This document shows, in pieces, positions 7,815-17,324 of a DNA stretch of 64,000 bases (its first letter is position 1; the number at the start of each line of letters is the position of its first letter). The stretch comes from Oscillospiraceae bacterium (lineage in GTDB: Bacteria > Bacillota > Clostridia > Oscillospirales > Ruminococcaceae). The notes under the pieces are model-generated. The model had not been told where the DNA came from. It saw only the letters and a list, made by a program, of their open reading frames with translations, and searched no databases. The stretch lies in the NCBI GenBank assembly GCA_017461565.1, contig JAFTXQ010000011.1, forward strand, positions 186,001-250,000. The letters run 5' to 3'. The position numbers and the translations under genes are program-made.

Positions 7815-9638
7815 TTATCTCGACCACTGCGTATTCAACCAGCTTATCCTGCCCTTGACAAACGCAACGATATCCATGGCGCTATCAATTCTCCAGGTCT
7901 CAGCACCGATATCGTTTCTCAGACCCTGCGCCGTGTTACGCACATTTAGTATAGTATCTTTAAGTGCGTCACCGTTTCCAAGCTCCGCCCACTTATCCTT
8001 CAGCATCTCTCTGAACCAGTCAGCCTGCATGATGACCGTCAACCATGCGTTGCTGCGGTCGTACATATCGTGCACAGGCTTCTGGAATGCACCTGCATAG
8101 TACCTGCCATGTGTTTCCTCGCTGTATGCCCAGTTAAAATCCCACGGTGCAAGAAATGTCAGACGCTCGTATTTACTCTGCTCACTGAAGTCCACCGCCA
8201 TGTAAAAGCTTCCTGCGCCTACATCATAATTATGCACAAGCTCCTGCAGTATCATAGTATTTACAACAGAGTCAAGATCCATCACCGCTTCAACCGCCTG
8301 CTTGGGGGTATCGTATACTCCCTCTGCCGAAACAACATTATAATCACTATCGAACATCATCACAGCTTGGTTTTCCACTGCCTCGTACATTATCTTAAAT
8401 ACTCCCGCAAGGTACTTGGCAGCGAAATCCTTCTGCTGCTCACAGTTGATCTCGCTCTTTATTGAAAAATCATCAGCAGAAAACACCTGCGTCTTACCCT
8501 CAATATCGGTGAACTCTTTACCCTCATAATCCAATGTGAAAAAGGGATCCTCGTCAGCGTTGGCATAGTTGTCCATTTCAAGGAAATAGCCTATATTTGT
8601 ATGGATCTCGTCTTTTTTAGGCTCGTATACCTCTACCCTACCCTCTGTCGCCTGATTCTGCTCACAAAGAAGATATAAGCCCATATAACGCTCGTTTATA
8701 TAAACATTCACAAAAGTGCAATCGGAGCTGTAATATTTTCCGTCAAATATGGTTTCGGCAAGAGAAAATCCCATGTAATCTGATATTACGTTCCACTGTG
8801 AACGAAGCAGCACCCAGCTTTTGAATTTCATTCCATCATGAAGTCCCAGCATATTCTGCTTTTTGTCGAACTTGATGCGATACGGCTTTTCACTGCCGCT
8901 TGCGGTAGAGTTTCCTCTTACCCTTACGCCACCCTGCGCTGTAAGCTGATATTCCTCGCCGCAATTGAACACATCTATTACAGACTCTACATATTCTTCT
9001 TTGGACAATATACGCTGATTATTGTAAGTGGTAATATGTATCGACGGCAATGTCATCTGCTTTTCTATCTTTGCGGTAAACTCTGCAAGCTTCGCCTGCT
9101 TGTCGTTATACTGTTGGATCAGCTCCTGCACCTCGGGCGAAGCATCTGCCGGTGCCGTCATCGGAGTTATCGGCGCAGGCTCAGGTTCAGGCTCGGGCTG
9201 AGTCACGGACACCGGTGTGGTTGTTGAGGGCTTAGTAGATGGCGTGGTAGTTGTAGAGGGAGTAGTGGATGGCGTGGTTGCAGGAGTGGTCTGCGGCTTA
9301 TCTTCGGGAGCAGAGGTGACAGACGTCTGCTGAGAGGATACGGGAGCCTCAACAGTGTCAGCACTCTCGACATCATTCTCCTCGCTTTCCACGGAAACCA
9401 ACTGCGTTTCTTCAGTCTCAGCAGGAGCCTCAGACTCCACAGGGACTGACGTTGTCTGTGCAGGGACGGGCGTTGTTACATCGGGCTCTTCCGTTATATT
9501 CTCTTCACCCGAAGCTGACGCCTCTGCGGAAGCTGACGGACTTTCATCTGTAACAATTGCGCTCTCACTTTCCGCACAGCCCGCCGAAAGTGCCATGACG
9601 CCGCACAACAATATACATAACAATGATCTTTTATACAT
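7815..9638 (-). CDS. CotH kinase domain lipoprotein
   Basis: This 607-residue protein has a lipoprotein signal ending L-S-A-G-C (Cys21). A long Ser/Thr/Pro/Glu-rich linker follows (about 22-185), then a CotH domain (about 195-600). CotH marks include V-R-V-R-G-N-S-T, K-P-Y-R-I-K-F-D-K-K, Y-x-G-L-Y-L-L-C-E-Q and L-A-P-W-D-F-N-W-A. CotH proteins are atypical protein kinases of spore coats; in ruminococci they also occur on the cell surface. An earlier in-frame start at 9788 was rejected because it overlaps the histidine kinase gene. The start at 9638 has GAGAGGTG upstream and begins the signal peptide. It lies 85 bases downstream of the kinase gene on the same strand. Confidence 0.92.
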   Translation of the reverse strand: MYKRSLLCILLCGVMALSAGCAESESAIVTDESPSASAEASASGEENITEEPDVTTPVPAQTTSVPVESEAPAETEETQLVSVESEENDVESADTVEAPVSSQQTSVTSAPEDKPQTTPATTPSTTPSTTTTPSTKPSTTTPVSVTQPEPEPEPAPITPMTAPADASPEVQELIQQYNDKQAKLAEFTAKIEKQMTLPSIHITTYNNQRILSKEEYVESVIDVFNCGEEYQLTAQGGVRVRGNSTASGSEKPYRIKFDKKQNMLGLHDGMKFKSWVLLRSQWNVISDYMGFSLAETIFDGKYYSSDCTFVNVYINERYMGLYLLCEQNQATEGRVEVYEPKKDEIHTNIGYFLEMDNYANADEDPFFTLDYEGKEFTDIEGKTQVFSADDFSIKSEINCEQQKDFAAKYLAGVFKIMYEAVENQAVMMFDSDYNVVSAEGVYDTPKQAVEAVMDLDSVVNTMILQELVHNYDVGAGSFYMAVDFSEQSKYERLTFLAPWDFNWAYSEETHGRYYAGAFQKPVHDMYDRSNAWLTVIMQADWFREMLKDKWAELGNGDALKDTILNVRNTAQGLRNDIGAETWRIDSAMDIVAFVKGRISWLNTQWSR

Positions 9639-9685
9639 AAGCACCTCTCGAACATCATACCAAAAAGGCTTTATAGGTCTGTAAA

Positions 9686-9717
9686 ACCGCTCCGGATTGA
9701 TCGTTTTCAGGAGCGGT
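9686..9717 (-). terminator. Terminator after hybrid histidine kinase gene
   Basis: ACCGCTCC/GGAGCGGT stem (9686-9693 with 9710-9717) followed on the minus strand by a short TTTT run. The weak U-run may allow readthrough into cotH. Confidence 0.6.
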
Positions 9718-9723
9718 CTTTTT

Positions 9724-12075
9724 TTAATAATAACTTTCGGTAAGCTTCTCGACCTCAAAATTGAGTATCTGTGATCTTGTAAGATCAATCAACGCCTGCT
9801 TTTCTTCGGGAAAAGCATATCCGTCAAGGCGGCGTGAAAGCTCGTCAAGTGCGTCAACATCCATATCGGATGCTGCGGCACGTATACCTGCGAATATCTC
9901 CTCTATTTCTGAGAGATTATCTGCAGCGTCTTTCTGTGGAGCATCGTTTTTTGTGAACTCTGACAGCAACAGCGAATAACTGAGCCACCGCTCAGCAAAA
10001 ACAGGATGCAGAGCCGTTATCACTGCCCTGCTTTCAGAGCGTGCCGCCTTTTCAAGCTCCATTGCCATACCCGCAAGCTGCACTATTCCTATCATCGCAG
10101 CACTGCTCTTCATACTATGGACCTTGACACGGTAGCTGATAAGTGCCTGACCGTCATCGATATTTTCATAATATCCGTTAAGCTCTTCTATATCGCTCTT
10201 TATCGCTGATGTAAACATCCTGACGGTACTGAGCAAGGCGCTCTCATCATTGAAATGCAGCTTTGCATAGCCCCAATCCACTCCCTCTATAACAGGAAGC
10301 TCGACCGTCGACGCCTGTACAGTGGACAGCGTTTTCTTTTCTGCGGACCTGACAAGCGACTTATCAAGCACAGAATATACCATACGCTCAAGCCTCTGCG
10401 GATCGACAGGCTTTGTAAGAAAATCGTCGAAGCCTATCTGCATATATTGCTCTCTTGCGCCTGCTACTGCGTTTGCGGTAAGCACTATGATCGGCACATC
10501 CCTGCACAGATTGTCAGCATCTGCACGTATCGCCTTGAAAGTATCTACGCCATCCATTTCGGGCATCATATGATCCATAAAGATGATATCGTATCTGTTA
10601 GCCGATGTGAGCTCCAGGCACTGCCTGCCGCCGCTTGCCTCGCTGATCTGCACCCTGGTTGCTTTAAGCAGATTTGCAAACACCGCTCTGTTCATCTCGT
10701 TGTCATCTACCACAAGTATACGGGCGTCAGGAGCCTCAAATGCAACGCTGTATTCTGCCTCATGTCTCTCATGCGAAACAAGATCAAGCTCGCCTATCGG
10801 AGTGCGGTCGATTATATCGGTGCACAATGTGAAATAGAACTCTGAGCCTTTTCCGTATTCACTTTTTACCTTAAGCTCGCTGTCCATCAGCAACAGCAGA
10901 GAGGATGTTATGTTAAGTCCAAGACCTGTTCCCTCAATGCCGTGATTTCGCACCTCGTCCATACGTGCAAAAGCTGCAAACAGCGTCTCCATATCCTCTT
11001 CCCTGATGCCGATACCTGTATCCTTTACCGAGAAACGGATAGCCTGATCGTCTACAAAGCGGACGTCAAGCGTTATAGTACCCTCACGGGTGTATTTTAC
11101 GGCGTTGCTCAGCAGGTTTACAAGTACCTCCTTTATCCTTAAGTCATCGCCCTTGACCAACGCAGGAAGAGAGCTGTCTACCGTGACCTCAAAGCGAAGC
11201 CCCTTGTCCTCAGCCTTGAAACGCACCATATTGTAAAGGTCTATGATCATATCGGCAAGATTGAATTCAACAGGGACGATATTCAGCTTTCCTGCCTCTA
11301 TCTTTGTGATATCTAGTATATCGTTGATTATTCCCAGCAGCGATCGTGCGGCAGACTTTGCGTCTGACGCATAGCTGCGTATCTGCTCCTCATTACTTTC
11401 ACGCAGTATCATCTCGTTCATGCCCATCACGGCATTTATGGGAGTCCTTATCTCATGAGACATATGCGCAAGAAACCTGGATTTACTTTGTGTGGCTGCT
11501 CTGGCTTCGTCACACTTTACCTCAAGCACCTTAAGCAGGTCGTCAAGACTGCGCTCCTGCTCTATACTCTTCCTGTTCTGAAAGGTGATGATATTTGTCA
11601 TGCTGACGATCACCCAGTTTATGACGATCATAACTACCACGCCGAACGTAAACGCCATCATCGTCTGCTGAGAGCCTGTATACACGCTGATAAACCCTGC
11701 GACAACGATAATGATACCCATTGACAGGAACATCTGAAAACGTGCTAGCTTTACATCCAGAAATATAAAGCTGACGATGGAGCTGAAGCACATGGCATAA
11801 ACAAATACCTGCGCAGAATCAAACGTGATAGACGCAAATACGTTCGCTATTACAAAAGCAACACACTGCAAACGCATATACAGCTTCTCTTTTAGCTTGT
11901 GCTTTCTGTTGCCACGATAGAAAAGTATCATAGTAGCTGCGTAAAGCGCCGCAAAAGAAATAAGGGCAGGCAACGGCAGCCTTTGCATGACAAGGCTTAT
12001 CACCATTACAACTATACATTCAATGGAATAGAAAACAAGACTGCAACGATAGCCGACCATAAAATTTGTATTCAT
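9724..12075 (-). CDS. Membrane hybrid histidine kinase with receiver and HPt domains
   Basis: This 783-residue protein has about six membrane helices in residues 12-165, without a large outside sensor. A kinase core follows: F-L-A-H-M-S-H-E-I-R-T-P (His207), N-box N-L-L-S-N-A-V-K-Y-T, then D-T-G-I-G-I and G-T-G-L-G-L. A receiver domain (452-570, F-M-D-H-M-M-P-E, Asp501) and an HPt domain with V-H-S-M-K-S-S-A (His653) complete it. This is a full phosphorelay in one chain. Its ATG overlaps the stop of the lipid kinase gene (ATGA). The single-domain response regulator two genes upstream is its likely output partner. Confidence 0.94.
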   Translation of the reverse strand: MNTNFMVGYRCSLVFYSIECIVVMVISLVMQRLPLPALISFAALYAATMILFYRGNRKHKLKEKLYMRLQCVAFVIANVFASITFDSAQVFVYAMCFSSIVSFIFLDVKLARFQMFLSMGIIIVVAGFISVYTGSQQTMMAFTFGVVVMIVINWVIVSMTNIITFQNRKSIEQERSLDDLLKVLEVKCDEARAATQSKSRFLAHMSHEIRTPINAVMGMNEMILRESNEEQIRSYASDAKSAARSLLGIINDILDITKIEAGKLNIVPVEFNLADMIIDLYNMVRFKAEDKGLRFEVTVDSSLPALVKGDDLRIKEVLVNLLSNAVKYTREGTITLDVRFVDDQAIRFSVKDTGIGIREEDMETLFAAFARMDEVRNHGIEGTGLGLNITSSLLLLMDSELKVKSEYGKGSEFYFTLCTDIIDRTPIGELDLVSHERHEAEYSVAFEAPDARILVVDDNEMNRAVFANLLKATRVQISEASGGRQCLELTSANRYDIIFMDHMMPEMDGVDTFKAIRADADNLCRDVPIIVLTANAVAGAREQYMQIGFDDFLTKPVDPQRLERMVYSVLDKSLVRSAEKKTLSTVQASTVELPVIEGVDWGYAKLHFNDESALLSTVRMFTSAIKSDIEELNGYYENIDDGQALISYRVKVHSMKSSAAMIGIVQLAGMAMELEKAARSESRAVITALHPVFAERWLSYSLLLSEFTKNDAPQKDAADNLSEIEEIFAGIRAAASDMDVDALDELSRRLDGYAFPEEKQALIDLTRSQILNFEVEKLTESYY

Positions 12076-12986
12076 TCTGCCCTCACCCCCTTGGGAACAA
12101 CAAGCTTCAGTCCCTTATGTACGATCTGAATGTTACATTCGGTCACGTTACGGATAAGGTCACCGTCCTGATTGATGTTGAAAGGAGAACCGTCGGCACG
12201 GCGTATAAGAACACTGCTGCAATCTCCGCAGCGCATATACTTATCAAATTTTTCATACTTCTTGCCTGTCACAGCAAGCAACGCAGGCAGGAGAGGAAAG
12301 CCACGCCTGTTGCCGACAAGGCGGTATATCGCCTTACCATCGTTGACACAGGTAGTATCGGCAAAGTTCATGTTTCCGCCGAACTTACAGCCGTTGCCGA
12401 TAAATATTTCCGCAAACTTGTCCGAATACACCTTGCCGTCCAGCACTACCTCATAAGCATAAGTGTTTGACACGAAGATAGAATACAGCGTTGATATGGT
12501 ATAAGGAAGATCCTCATTCATAAGTCGGAGGATGCGGAAATCATTCATTTTAAGCAGGCAGTTACTGTCAAGACCTGTTGAAACAGTGTTAAGCGAGATA
12601 CCATGCTCTGTCCTGATGTAATCCACATCAATAACATCGCCATAGATCAGCTCTTCTATATGGTGAAAGCGATGCTCCTCGCTGCCGAAAACCTTTAAAA
12701 AGTCGTTGGTAAGTCCGCAGGGGAAAAAAGCGACCTCCACCTTGGATATATCATCAAAGCCGTTGAGCATATTACGCATAGTACCGGAACCACCACAGCA
12801 ATAAAAGCGGAGCTGCTCGCCCTCAAAGATATGCTGTATCTTCTGCACAAGCTCCGTTTCATATCCTGCATATCTTGTGTTGAACACAAAGTAATTCAGG
12901 TTTTTTATCGATGCAAGCTTTGTTCTCAGATCATCCGCAAAGGTCTTGTGACCTGCAAACGGATTGATAATGAAAATATGTAACAT
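12072..12986 (-). CDS. Diacylglycerol/lipid kinase family protein (YegS/DgkB type)
   Basis: This 304-residue protein starts I-I-N-P-F-A-G and has the nucleotide motif C-C-G-G-S-G-T (usual G-G-D-G-T), F-P-C-G-L-T-N-D-F, and a C-terminal I-N-Q-D-G-D. These features define the catalytic diacylglycerol kinase fold. It would phosphorylate a lipid at the inner membrane face. The Asp to Ser change in the G-G-D-G-T motif is unusual and might alter activity. It lies between the response regulator (26-base gap) and the histidine kinase (4-base overlap), so the operon may link lipid phosphorylation to signalling. Confidence 0.88.
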   Translation of the reverse strand: MLHIFIINPFAGHKTFADDLRTKLASIKNLNYFVFNTRYAGYETELVQKIQHIFEGEQLRFYCCGGSGTMRNMLNGFDDISKVEVAFFPCGLTNDFLKVFGSEEHRFHHIEELIYGDVIDVDYIRTEHGISLNTVSTGLDSNCLLKMNDFRILRLMNEDLPYTISTLYSIFVSNTYAYEVVLDGKVYSDKFAEIFIGNGCKFGGNMNFADTTCVNDGKAIYRLVGNRRGFPLLPALLAVTGKKYEKFDKYMRCGDCSSVLIRRADGSPFNINQDGDLIRNVTECNIQIVHKGLKLVVPKGVRAE

Positions 12987-13012
12987 TCAGCACCTCTGTA
13001 AATACGCAGAGC

Positions 13013-13390
13013 TTATTCTCCGCTAAGTACCTTTTCGATCTTGGCAACCATCTTTTCCTTGCTGGGAGGCTTGAGAAGATAGCCGTCGGGATTGAGTGCA
13101 AGAAGTCTTGTAACTACATCTCTGTCGGCGGAGCCTGTAAAAAAGATAACAGGGATGTGCTTTGTATCCGATCTTTCACGAAGTCTTACAAGAACTCCCT
13201 CTCCGTCGATTATCGGCATCTCGTAATCCAGCAGGATTATATCGGGAATGTTCTTCTCGATAGCCGCAAAAGCCTGTGTGCATGATGTTGCGATCGATAC
13301 GTTGTAATTTGTGCTTAGCATCTCTTTGACAGTTCTGAGAAGTATAGCATTATCATCTATCACAAGAACACTGACCATTTTATTACCCAA
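13013..13390 (-). CDS. Single-domain response regulator (CheY-like)
   Basis: This 125-residue receiver domain has V-L-V-I-D-D-N, phosphoacceptor Asp55 in I-I-L-L-D-Y-E-M-P and K-P-P near the end; it has no output domain. I chose TTG 13390 because GGGAGG lies 8 bases before it, whereas the ATG at 13378 is 20 bases away. It is the first gene of the operon with the lipid kinase and hybrid kinase, and may shuttle phosphate or act through protein contacts. Confidence 0.9.
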   Translation of the reverse strand: MGNKMVSVLVIDDNAILLRTVKEMLSTNYNVSIATSCTQAFAAIEKNIPDIILLDYEMPIIDGEGVLVRLRERSDTKHIPVIFFTGSADRDVVTRLLALNPDGYLLKPPSKEKMVAKIEKVLSGE

Positions 13391-13445
13391 TTTTCATTCC
13401 TCCCAAATATATACAATTTAAACTAATCATAACTTTACATAATAT

Positions 13446-13474
13446 ATTCTATCACATAATCATCATAATTGCAA
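13446..13474 (-). promoter_or_regulatory. Sigma-A-type promoter of the signalling operon
   Basis: On the minus strand TTGCAA (13469-13474), 17 bases, TAGAAT (13446-13451). It is back to back with the promoter of the next cotH gene. Confidence 0.7.
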
Positions 13475-13488
13475 GAGGAAAAACAAAT

Positions 13489-13517
13489 TTGACTTTACTG
13501 CAACAATATGATATACT
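13489..13517 (+). promoter_or_regulatory. Sigma-A-type promoter of second cotH gene
   Basis: TTGACT (13489-13494), 17 bases, TATACT (13512-13517). Confidence 0.7.
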
Positions 13518-13554
13518 GGATTATATATTTTAACGATAAAGGATGACTTTCCAA

Positions 13555-15315
13555 ATGAAAAGAACCATCGGATCCTTATTATCTGTCATCATCATGCTGT
13601 CGCTCACTGCATGCGCTGACACCCCCTCAAGCAATACACTGCCGACCGAAGAGACATCAGTAACCGTCGATGCCGATACTCATGACTCGCCGACAACCGA
13701 GGCTGAAAGCGCTGCCACTGAAACAGTGCAGACATCCGAAACAGAAGCTTCCGACACTGCAGAAACGCTTGTTAACACAACTGAGACCATAAACGTCACA
13801 TCTGAAAGCTCAGAGACCGAAGAAGCACCTGTGGAATACAGTGCTTCACTGCTTACGGTCAGTGCAGTCACCAAAAACGGACGCTCTTTGAATTATACGA
13901 TCAATGAAGATGGCGGATACGCTTATGCTTCTGCAACTTACAGCAGCGGATATATCCCCGACAGCGAGCTTTACGCCGCTACCCTGTCCGCCGAAGCCGA
14001 AAACGGAACCTGCTCATTTTCAGGCGGAACGCAGGCAGATCTGACACAAACGCAGTATCTCACCGTCACCGACACGAACGGCGTACAAAAAACTTACACC
14101 GTCATGACCGAACGCACCGAAGGAAAGCTGCCTATCGTCAACATTTACCTTGACTCGGGCAAGGGTGTTTCCGATATCGACCGAAACGACTCTATCGGCA
14201 TGACCATCTCGATCGATTGCAGCAAAGCACCCGAATATCCCGAAAGCCTGTCCACTGTCAGCGGAACGATAAGAGGCAGAGGAAACTCCACATGGAAATG
14301 GGAAAAGAAGCCCTACAAGATAAAGCTGGACGAAAAAGCCGAGGTGCTGGGGCTTCCTGCAAACCGTGACTGGATACTGCTTGCAAATTATGCGGACAAA
14401 TCACTGATGCGATGCTCCGTTGCATACGACATGGGCAGAGTTATGGACAACCTTGACTGGACTCCCACTCAATACCCCGTAGACCTTTTCATAAACGGCA
14501 GATATCAGGGAGTTTATTCCATAGGCGAGCACATGGAGACCGCAAAGGACAGGGTCAATGTAACGAAGCAGTCCGAGGACAGCGAGGAATGTGGATACCT
14601 GCTTGAAGTGGGCGGAGTAGACAGCAAGGTGACAACAAAGAACGTGGATTATTTCAACGTAAAATCCGGAATGCTTATGTTCATCGCATTCGAATATCCC
14701 ACGCCCGACAACATCACCGACGCACAGAAAAAGGAAATAAAAAAGTGGTTCAACAATGCGGATGAAGCCATAGTCTCGGGAGGCGATATCGGTGAATATA
14801 TCGACATCGACAGTTTCTGCGACTGGGTAATAATACAGGAGCTTACCAACAACACTGACAGCGCATTCCGCAGAAGCTGCTTTTTCACAAAGGATGTAGG
14901 TGGTAAGATCAAAATGGGTCCGATATGGGATTTCGACCTCGCATTCGGAAACCTGGTGGTTGACAACCAGTCCTATAACACCTGGACCATAATCGGCTCG
15001 GACGCAGAGGGTGCGTATGTAACCCCCTCCTGGGGAAACTACCTCATGAAAAACGAGCAGTTCAGGTCACGTCTCAGAGAGCGCTGGCACGAAGTGCGTG
15101 ACGAGCTTCTCGCTACCGCTATGGCAAGCATCGATATGTACGCCGAAAAGATATATCCGTCACAGGTCGAGAACTTCAAGGTCTGGCAGATATGGGATGA
15201 AAAACCCGGATATTCCTCATGGGCAAACTACAACGCAAACACCTACGAGCTTCAGATACAGTATATGAAGGATTTTCTGACCAAAAGAGCTGCATGGATA
15301 GATAATAATATATAA
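13555..15315 (+). CDS. CotH kinase domain lipoprotein
   Basis: This 586-residue protein has a lipoprotein signal ending S-L-T-A-C (Cys20) and a Thr/Glu/Ser-rich linker (21-100). A beta-rich domain (about 105-195) and a CotH domain (about 200-585) follow. CotH marks are I-R-G-R-G-N-S-T, K-K-P-Y-K-I-K-L-D, G-V-Y-S-I-G-E-H and G-P-I-W-D-F-D-L-A-F-G-N. The ATG at 13543 directly touches the AAAGG; ATG 13555 has correct spacing and begins the signal peptide. It is transcribed divergently from the two-component operon. The two CotH lipoproteins flanking that operon are different in sequence, so they are not a recent duplication. Confidence 0.92.
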   Translation: MKRTIGSLLSVIIMLSLTACADTPSSNTLPTEETSVTVDADTHDSPTTEAESAATETVQTSETEASDTAETLVNTTETINVTSESSETEEAPVEYSASLLTVSAVTKNGRSLNYTINEDGGYAYASATYSSGYIPDSELYAATLSAEAENGTCSFSGGTQADLTQTQYLTVTDTNGVQKTYTVMTERTEGKLPIVNIYLDSGKGVSDIDRNDSIGMTISIDCSKAPEYPESLSTVSGTIRGRGNSTWKWEKKPYKIKLDEKAEVLGLPANRDWILLANYADKSLMRCSVAYDMGRVMDNLDWTPTQYPVDLFINGRYQGVYSIGEHMETAKDRVNVTKQSEDSEECGYLLEVGGVDSKVTTKNVDYFNVKSGMLMFIAFEYPTPDNITDAQKKEIKKWFNNADEAIVSGGDIGEYIDIDSFCDWVIIQELTNNTDSAFRRSCFFTKDVGGKIKMGPIWDFDLAFGNLVVDNQSYNTWTIIGSDAEGAYVTPSWGNYLMKNEQFRSRLRERWHEVRDELLATAMASIDMYAEKIYPSQVENFKVWQIWDEKPGYSSWANYNANTYELQIQYMKDFLTKRAAWIDNNI

Positions 15316-15320
15316 ATTTT

Positions 15321-15357
15321 TTCACCGCACGATGTTCCACAGTGCGGTGAATTTTTA
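15321..15357 (+). terminator. Terminator after second cotH gene
   Basis: TTCACCGCAC (15321-15330) pairs with 15342-15351, followed by TTTTT. Confidence 0.9.
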
Positions 15358-15382
15358 TGGAAAATATAATATTATGCACCTA

Positions 15383-15411
15383 TTGCAATTATGTCAGTTT
15401 TGTGCTATTAT
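15383..15411 (+). promoter_or_regulatory. Sigma-A-type promoter of araC-family gene
   Basis: TTGCAA (15383-15388), 17 bases, TATTAT (15406-15411). Confidence 0.65.
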
Positions 15412-15449
15412 ATCATTATTAAATAACTATGTAACACGGAGGTGTTACC

Positions 15450-16322
15450 ATGAATGATATGTGGCTGAATTACTTCACAAAGGATGACAGTTTTCCTTTT
15501 TTTATACAATACGGATGGCATGAGGATACTATGTTCATGCACGGGCACATGGATTTTTCGGAGCTTGTTGTAGTGCTTGACGGAACTGCCGACCATGTGG
15601 TGGAAAACGAGCGTTTCCCTGTCAAAAAAGGCGATGTCTTTGTTATGGGCAAAGATATAAGGCACGGCTATGTCAATGCAAAGAATTTTCATATATGCAA
15701 TATAATGTTCCGTCCCGAGGCGCTTCTTGACGCCGACTATGACATAAAACAGCACCCGGGATTTCATGCGCTGTTTCTGCTTGAGGCACAGGTGAACACT
15801 GCACAGGGCTTCCGCAGCAGGTTCAAGCTTGCACCATCCGATTTTGCACAGCTGGGACATCTGATAGATACCGCTATCGATGAATACTCCGCTGACCGTC
15901 CCGGAAAGAAAACACTGCTGCTGGCTTACTTCATGCAGATAGCAACGCTGCTTTCAAGGCTGTATGACACTCCCGCCAAAACAAGAGAGATCAGCGGAAT
16001 GGCAGAAGCCGCCGCATTTATGGAAAACCACTACATGGAGGACATCACGATAGAACAGGTGCTGGAGATATCGCACTACTCACAGCGGCATTTTATCCGT
16101 CTGTTTTCTGCAGCATACAACACGACTCCGCAGAAATATCTGATGGGAATACGGATACGCCGTGCCTGTGCGCTGCTCAGAGAAAGCGGTCTGCCTATAA
16201 CCGAAATAGCGATGAGATGCGGCTTCGGGGACTCGAATTACTTCAGCCGTGCTTTCAGAAAGGAAGTAGGCATGACGCCATCACAATACAGAAGCGGCTG
16301 CAACGGACAGAATTATATTTAA
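15450..16322 (+). CDS. AraC-family transcriptional regulator
   Basis: This 290-residue protein has an N-terminal cupin-like sensor (about 15-100, with H-G-H-M-D-F-S-E-L and K-K-G-D-V-F-V-M). A C-terminal double helix-turn-helix (about 190-285) reads I-S-H-Y-S-Q-R-H-F-I-R-L-F and C-G-F-G-D-S-N-Y-F-S-R-A-F-R. Such proteins usually sense sugars. GGAGGTG at 15439-15445 supports the start. No sugar transport or hydrolase gene adjoins it, so its targets lie elsewhere, possibly including the neighbouring cotH gene. Confidence 0.93.
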   Translation: MNDMWLNYFTKDDSFPFFIQYGWHEDTMFMHGHMDFSELVVVLDGTADHVVENERFPVKKGDVFVMGKDIRHGYVNAKNFHICNIMFRPEALLDADYDIKQHPGFHALFLLEAQVNTAQGFRSRFKLAPSDFAQLGHLIDTAIDEYSADRPGKKTLLLAYFMQIATLLSRLYDTPAKTREISGMAEAAAFMENHYMEDITIEQVLEISHYSQRHFIRLFSAAYNTTPQKYLMGIRIRRACALLRESGLPITEIAMRCGFGDSNYFSRAFRKEVGMTPSQYRSGCNGQNYI

Positions 16323-16352
16323 AGCATTACAATATTCAACAGAATATGCCTG

Positions 16353-16388
16353 CATGGCTGTGACGATCGTTGCAGCCGTGTTTTTTTT
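16353..16388 (+). terminator. Terminator after araC-family gene
   Basis: An 11-bp stem with G-U pairs (16353-16380) is followed by eight T. Confidence 0.85.
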
Positions 16389-16398
16389 ATCTTCTGCG

Positions 16399-16436
16399 AC
16401 AGGATATTACAGGAAATCCCCACAGGATATTACAGG
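16399..16436 (+). promoter_or_regulatory. Paired 15-bp direct repeats upstream of spoIIGA
   Basis: ACAGGATATTACAGG occurs exactly at 16399-16413 and 16422-16436, 23 bases apart (about two helical turns). A TATAAT-like element follows at about 16448-16453. The spacing suits cooperative binding of an activator. In Bacillus spoIIG is activated by Spo0A, but the repeats do not look like the Spo0A box. Confidence 0.5.
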
Positions 16437-16492
16437 CTTCGCCCGCATATAATGTTACAATATAAGACACGACCGACAAGCGGGGTGATAGT

Positions 16493-17311
16493 ATGACTGT
16501 GTATGTCGATGTTCTTCTGGCTGTAAATCTGTACATAAACTATTTTCTGATAAAAGGCGCTGCAAAGCTTATGCGAAGAAAGATATCGCCAAAGCGCTGC
16601 CTTTTTGCGGCGGCTGTCGGCGCAGCATTTTCGCTGTGCATACTGCTTCCCGAGTTGCCTTTCCTCGTAAATGCACTGATAAAGACCTTAAGCTGTATCG
16701 CAGTAGTGCTTGCCGCTTTCGGCAGACAAAAACGAACAGAGCTGATAATATCATCGCTGTGTTTTCTTGCAATAAGCTTCATGTATGCGGGTCTTATGCT
16801 GGCTTTGTGGGTATTTGCCGCACCGATGGGGATGTTTTGCAGAAACGGCGCTGTCTATTTCGATATACCGATCATAGCTGTCACGATATTCACTGTGATC
16901 GCTTATGGCATAGTTTCGCTGCTGCGGTATATTTCAGACAAAAACGGGAGGTTTATTGAAAGCGCACAGGTGAGGATAACGCTCAACGGGATCTCAGTTA
17001 AGCTTACAGGGCTTACTGATACGGGCAACGGTCTCTGCGACCCGTTCAGCGGCAGGTCTGTTGTTATCTGCGAGCGCAGAATGATATCTCAGCTGATCCC
17101 TGACAATGTGACGAAATACCTGAACAGCGACACAAGCGGCATTGAGGGGCTGCGGCTCGCCCCATGCAACACCATAAGCGGTAGCACGCTGATACCGCTG
17201 TTCAACGCTGATATCGAAATAAACGGCAAAGCCTGCGACGCCATAGTGGGCGTCACCGACAAGCCGCTTGGGGCAGAATGTATCTTCAATCCAAGACTTA
17301 TAACACTATGA
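16493..17311 (+). CDS. spoIIGA: Sigma-E processing peptidase SpoIIGA
   Basis: This 272-residue protein has five predicted membrane helices in residues 5-145. A C-terminal aspartic protease-like domain follows, with the catalytic D-T-G-N at 176-179. Family members cut the pro-sequence of SigE in the mother cell after signalling from the forespore. A GGGGTGATAG sequence precedes the start. It is directly followed, 13 bases later, by sigE, as in Bacillus and other spore formers. Confidence 0.95.
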   Translation: MTVYVDVLLAVNLYINYFLIKGAAKLMRRKISPKRCLFAAAVGAAFSLCILLPELPFLVNALIKTLSCIAVVLAAFGRQKRTELIISSLCFLAISFMYAGLMLALWVFAAPMGMFCRNGAVYFDIPIIAVTIFTVIAYGIVSLLRYISDKNGRFIESAQVRITLNGISVKLTGLTDTGNGLCDPFSGRSVVICERRMISQLIPDNVTKYLNSDTSGIEGLRLAPCNTISGSTLIPLFNADIEINGKACDAIVGVTDKPLGAECIFNPRLITL

Positions 17312-17324
17312 CGGAGGTAATAAG

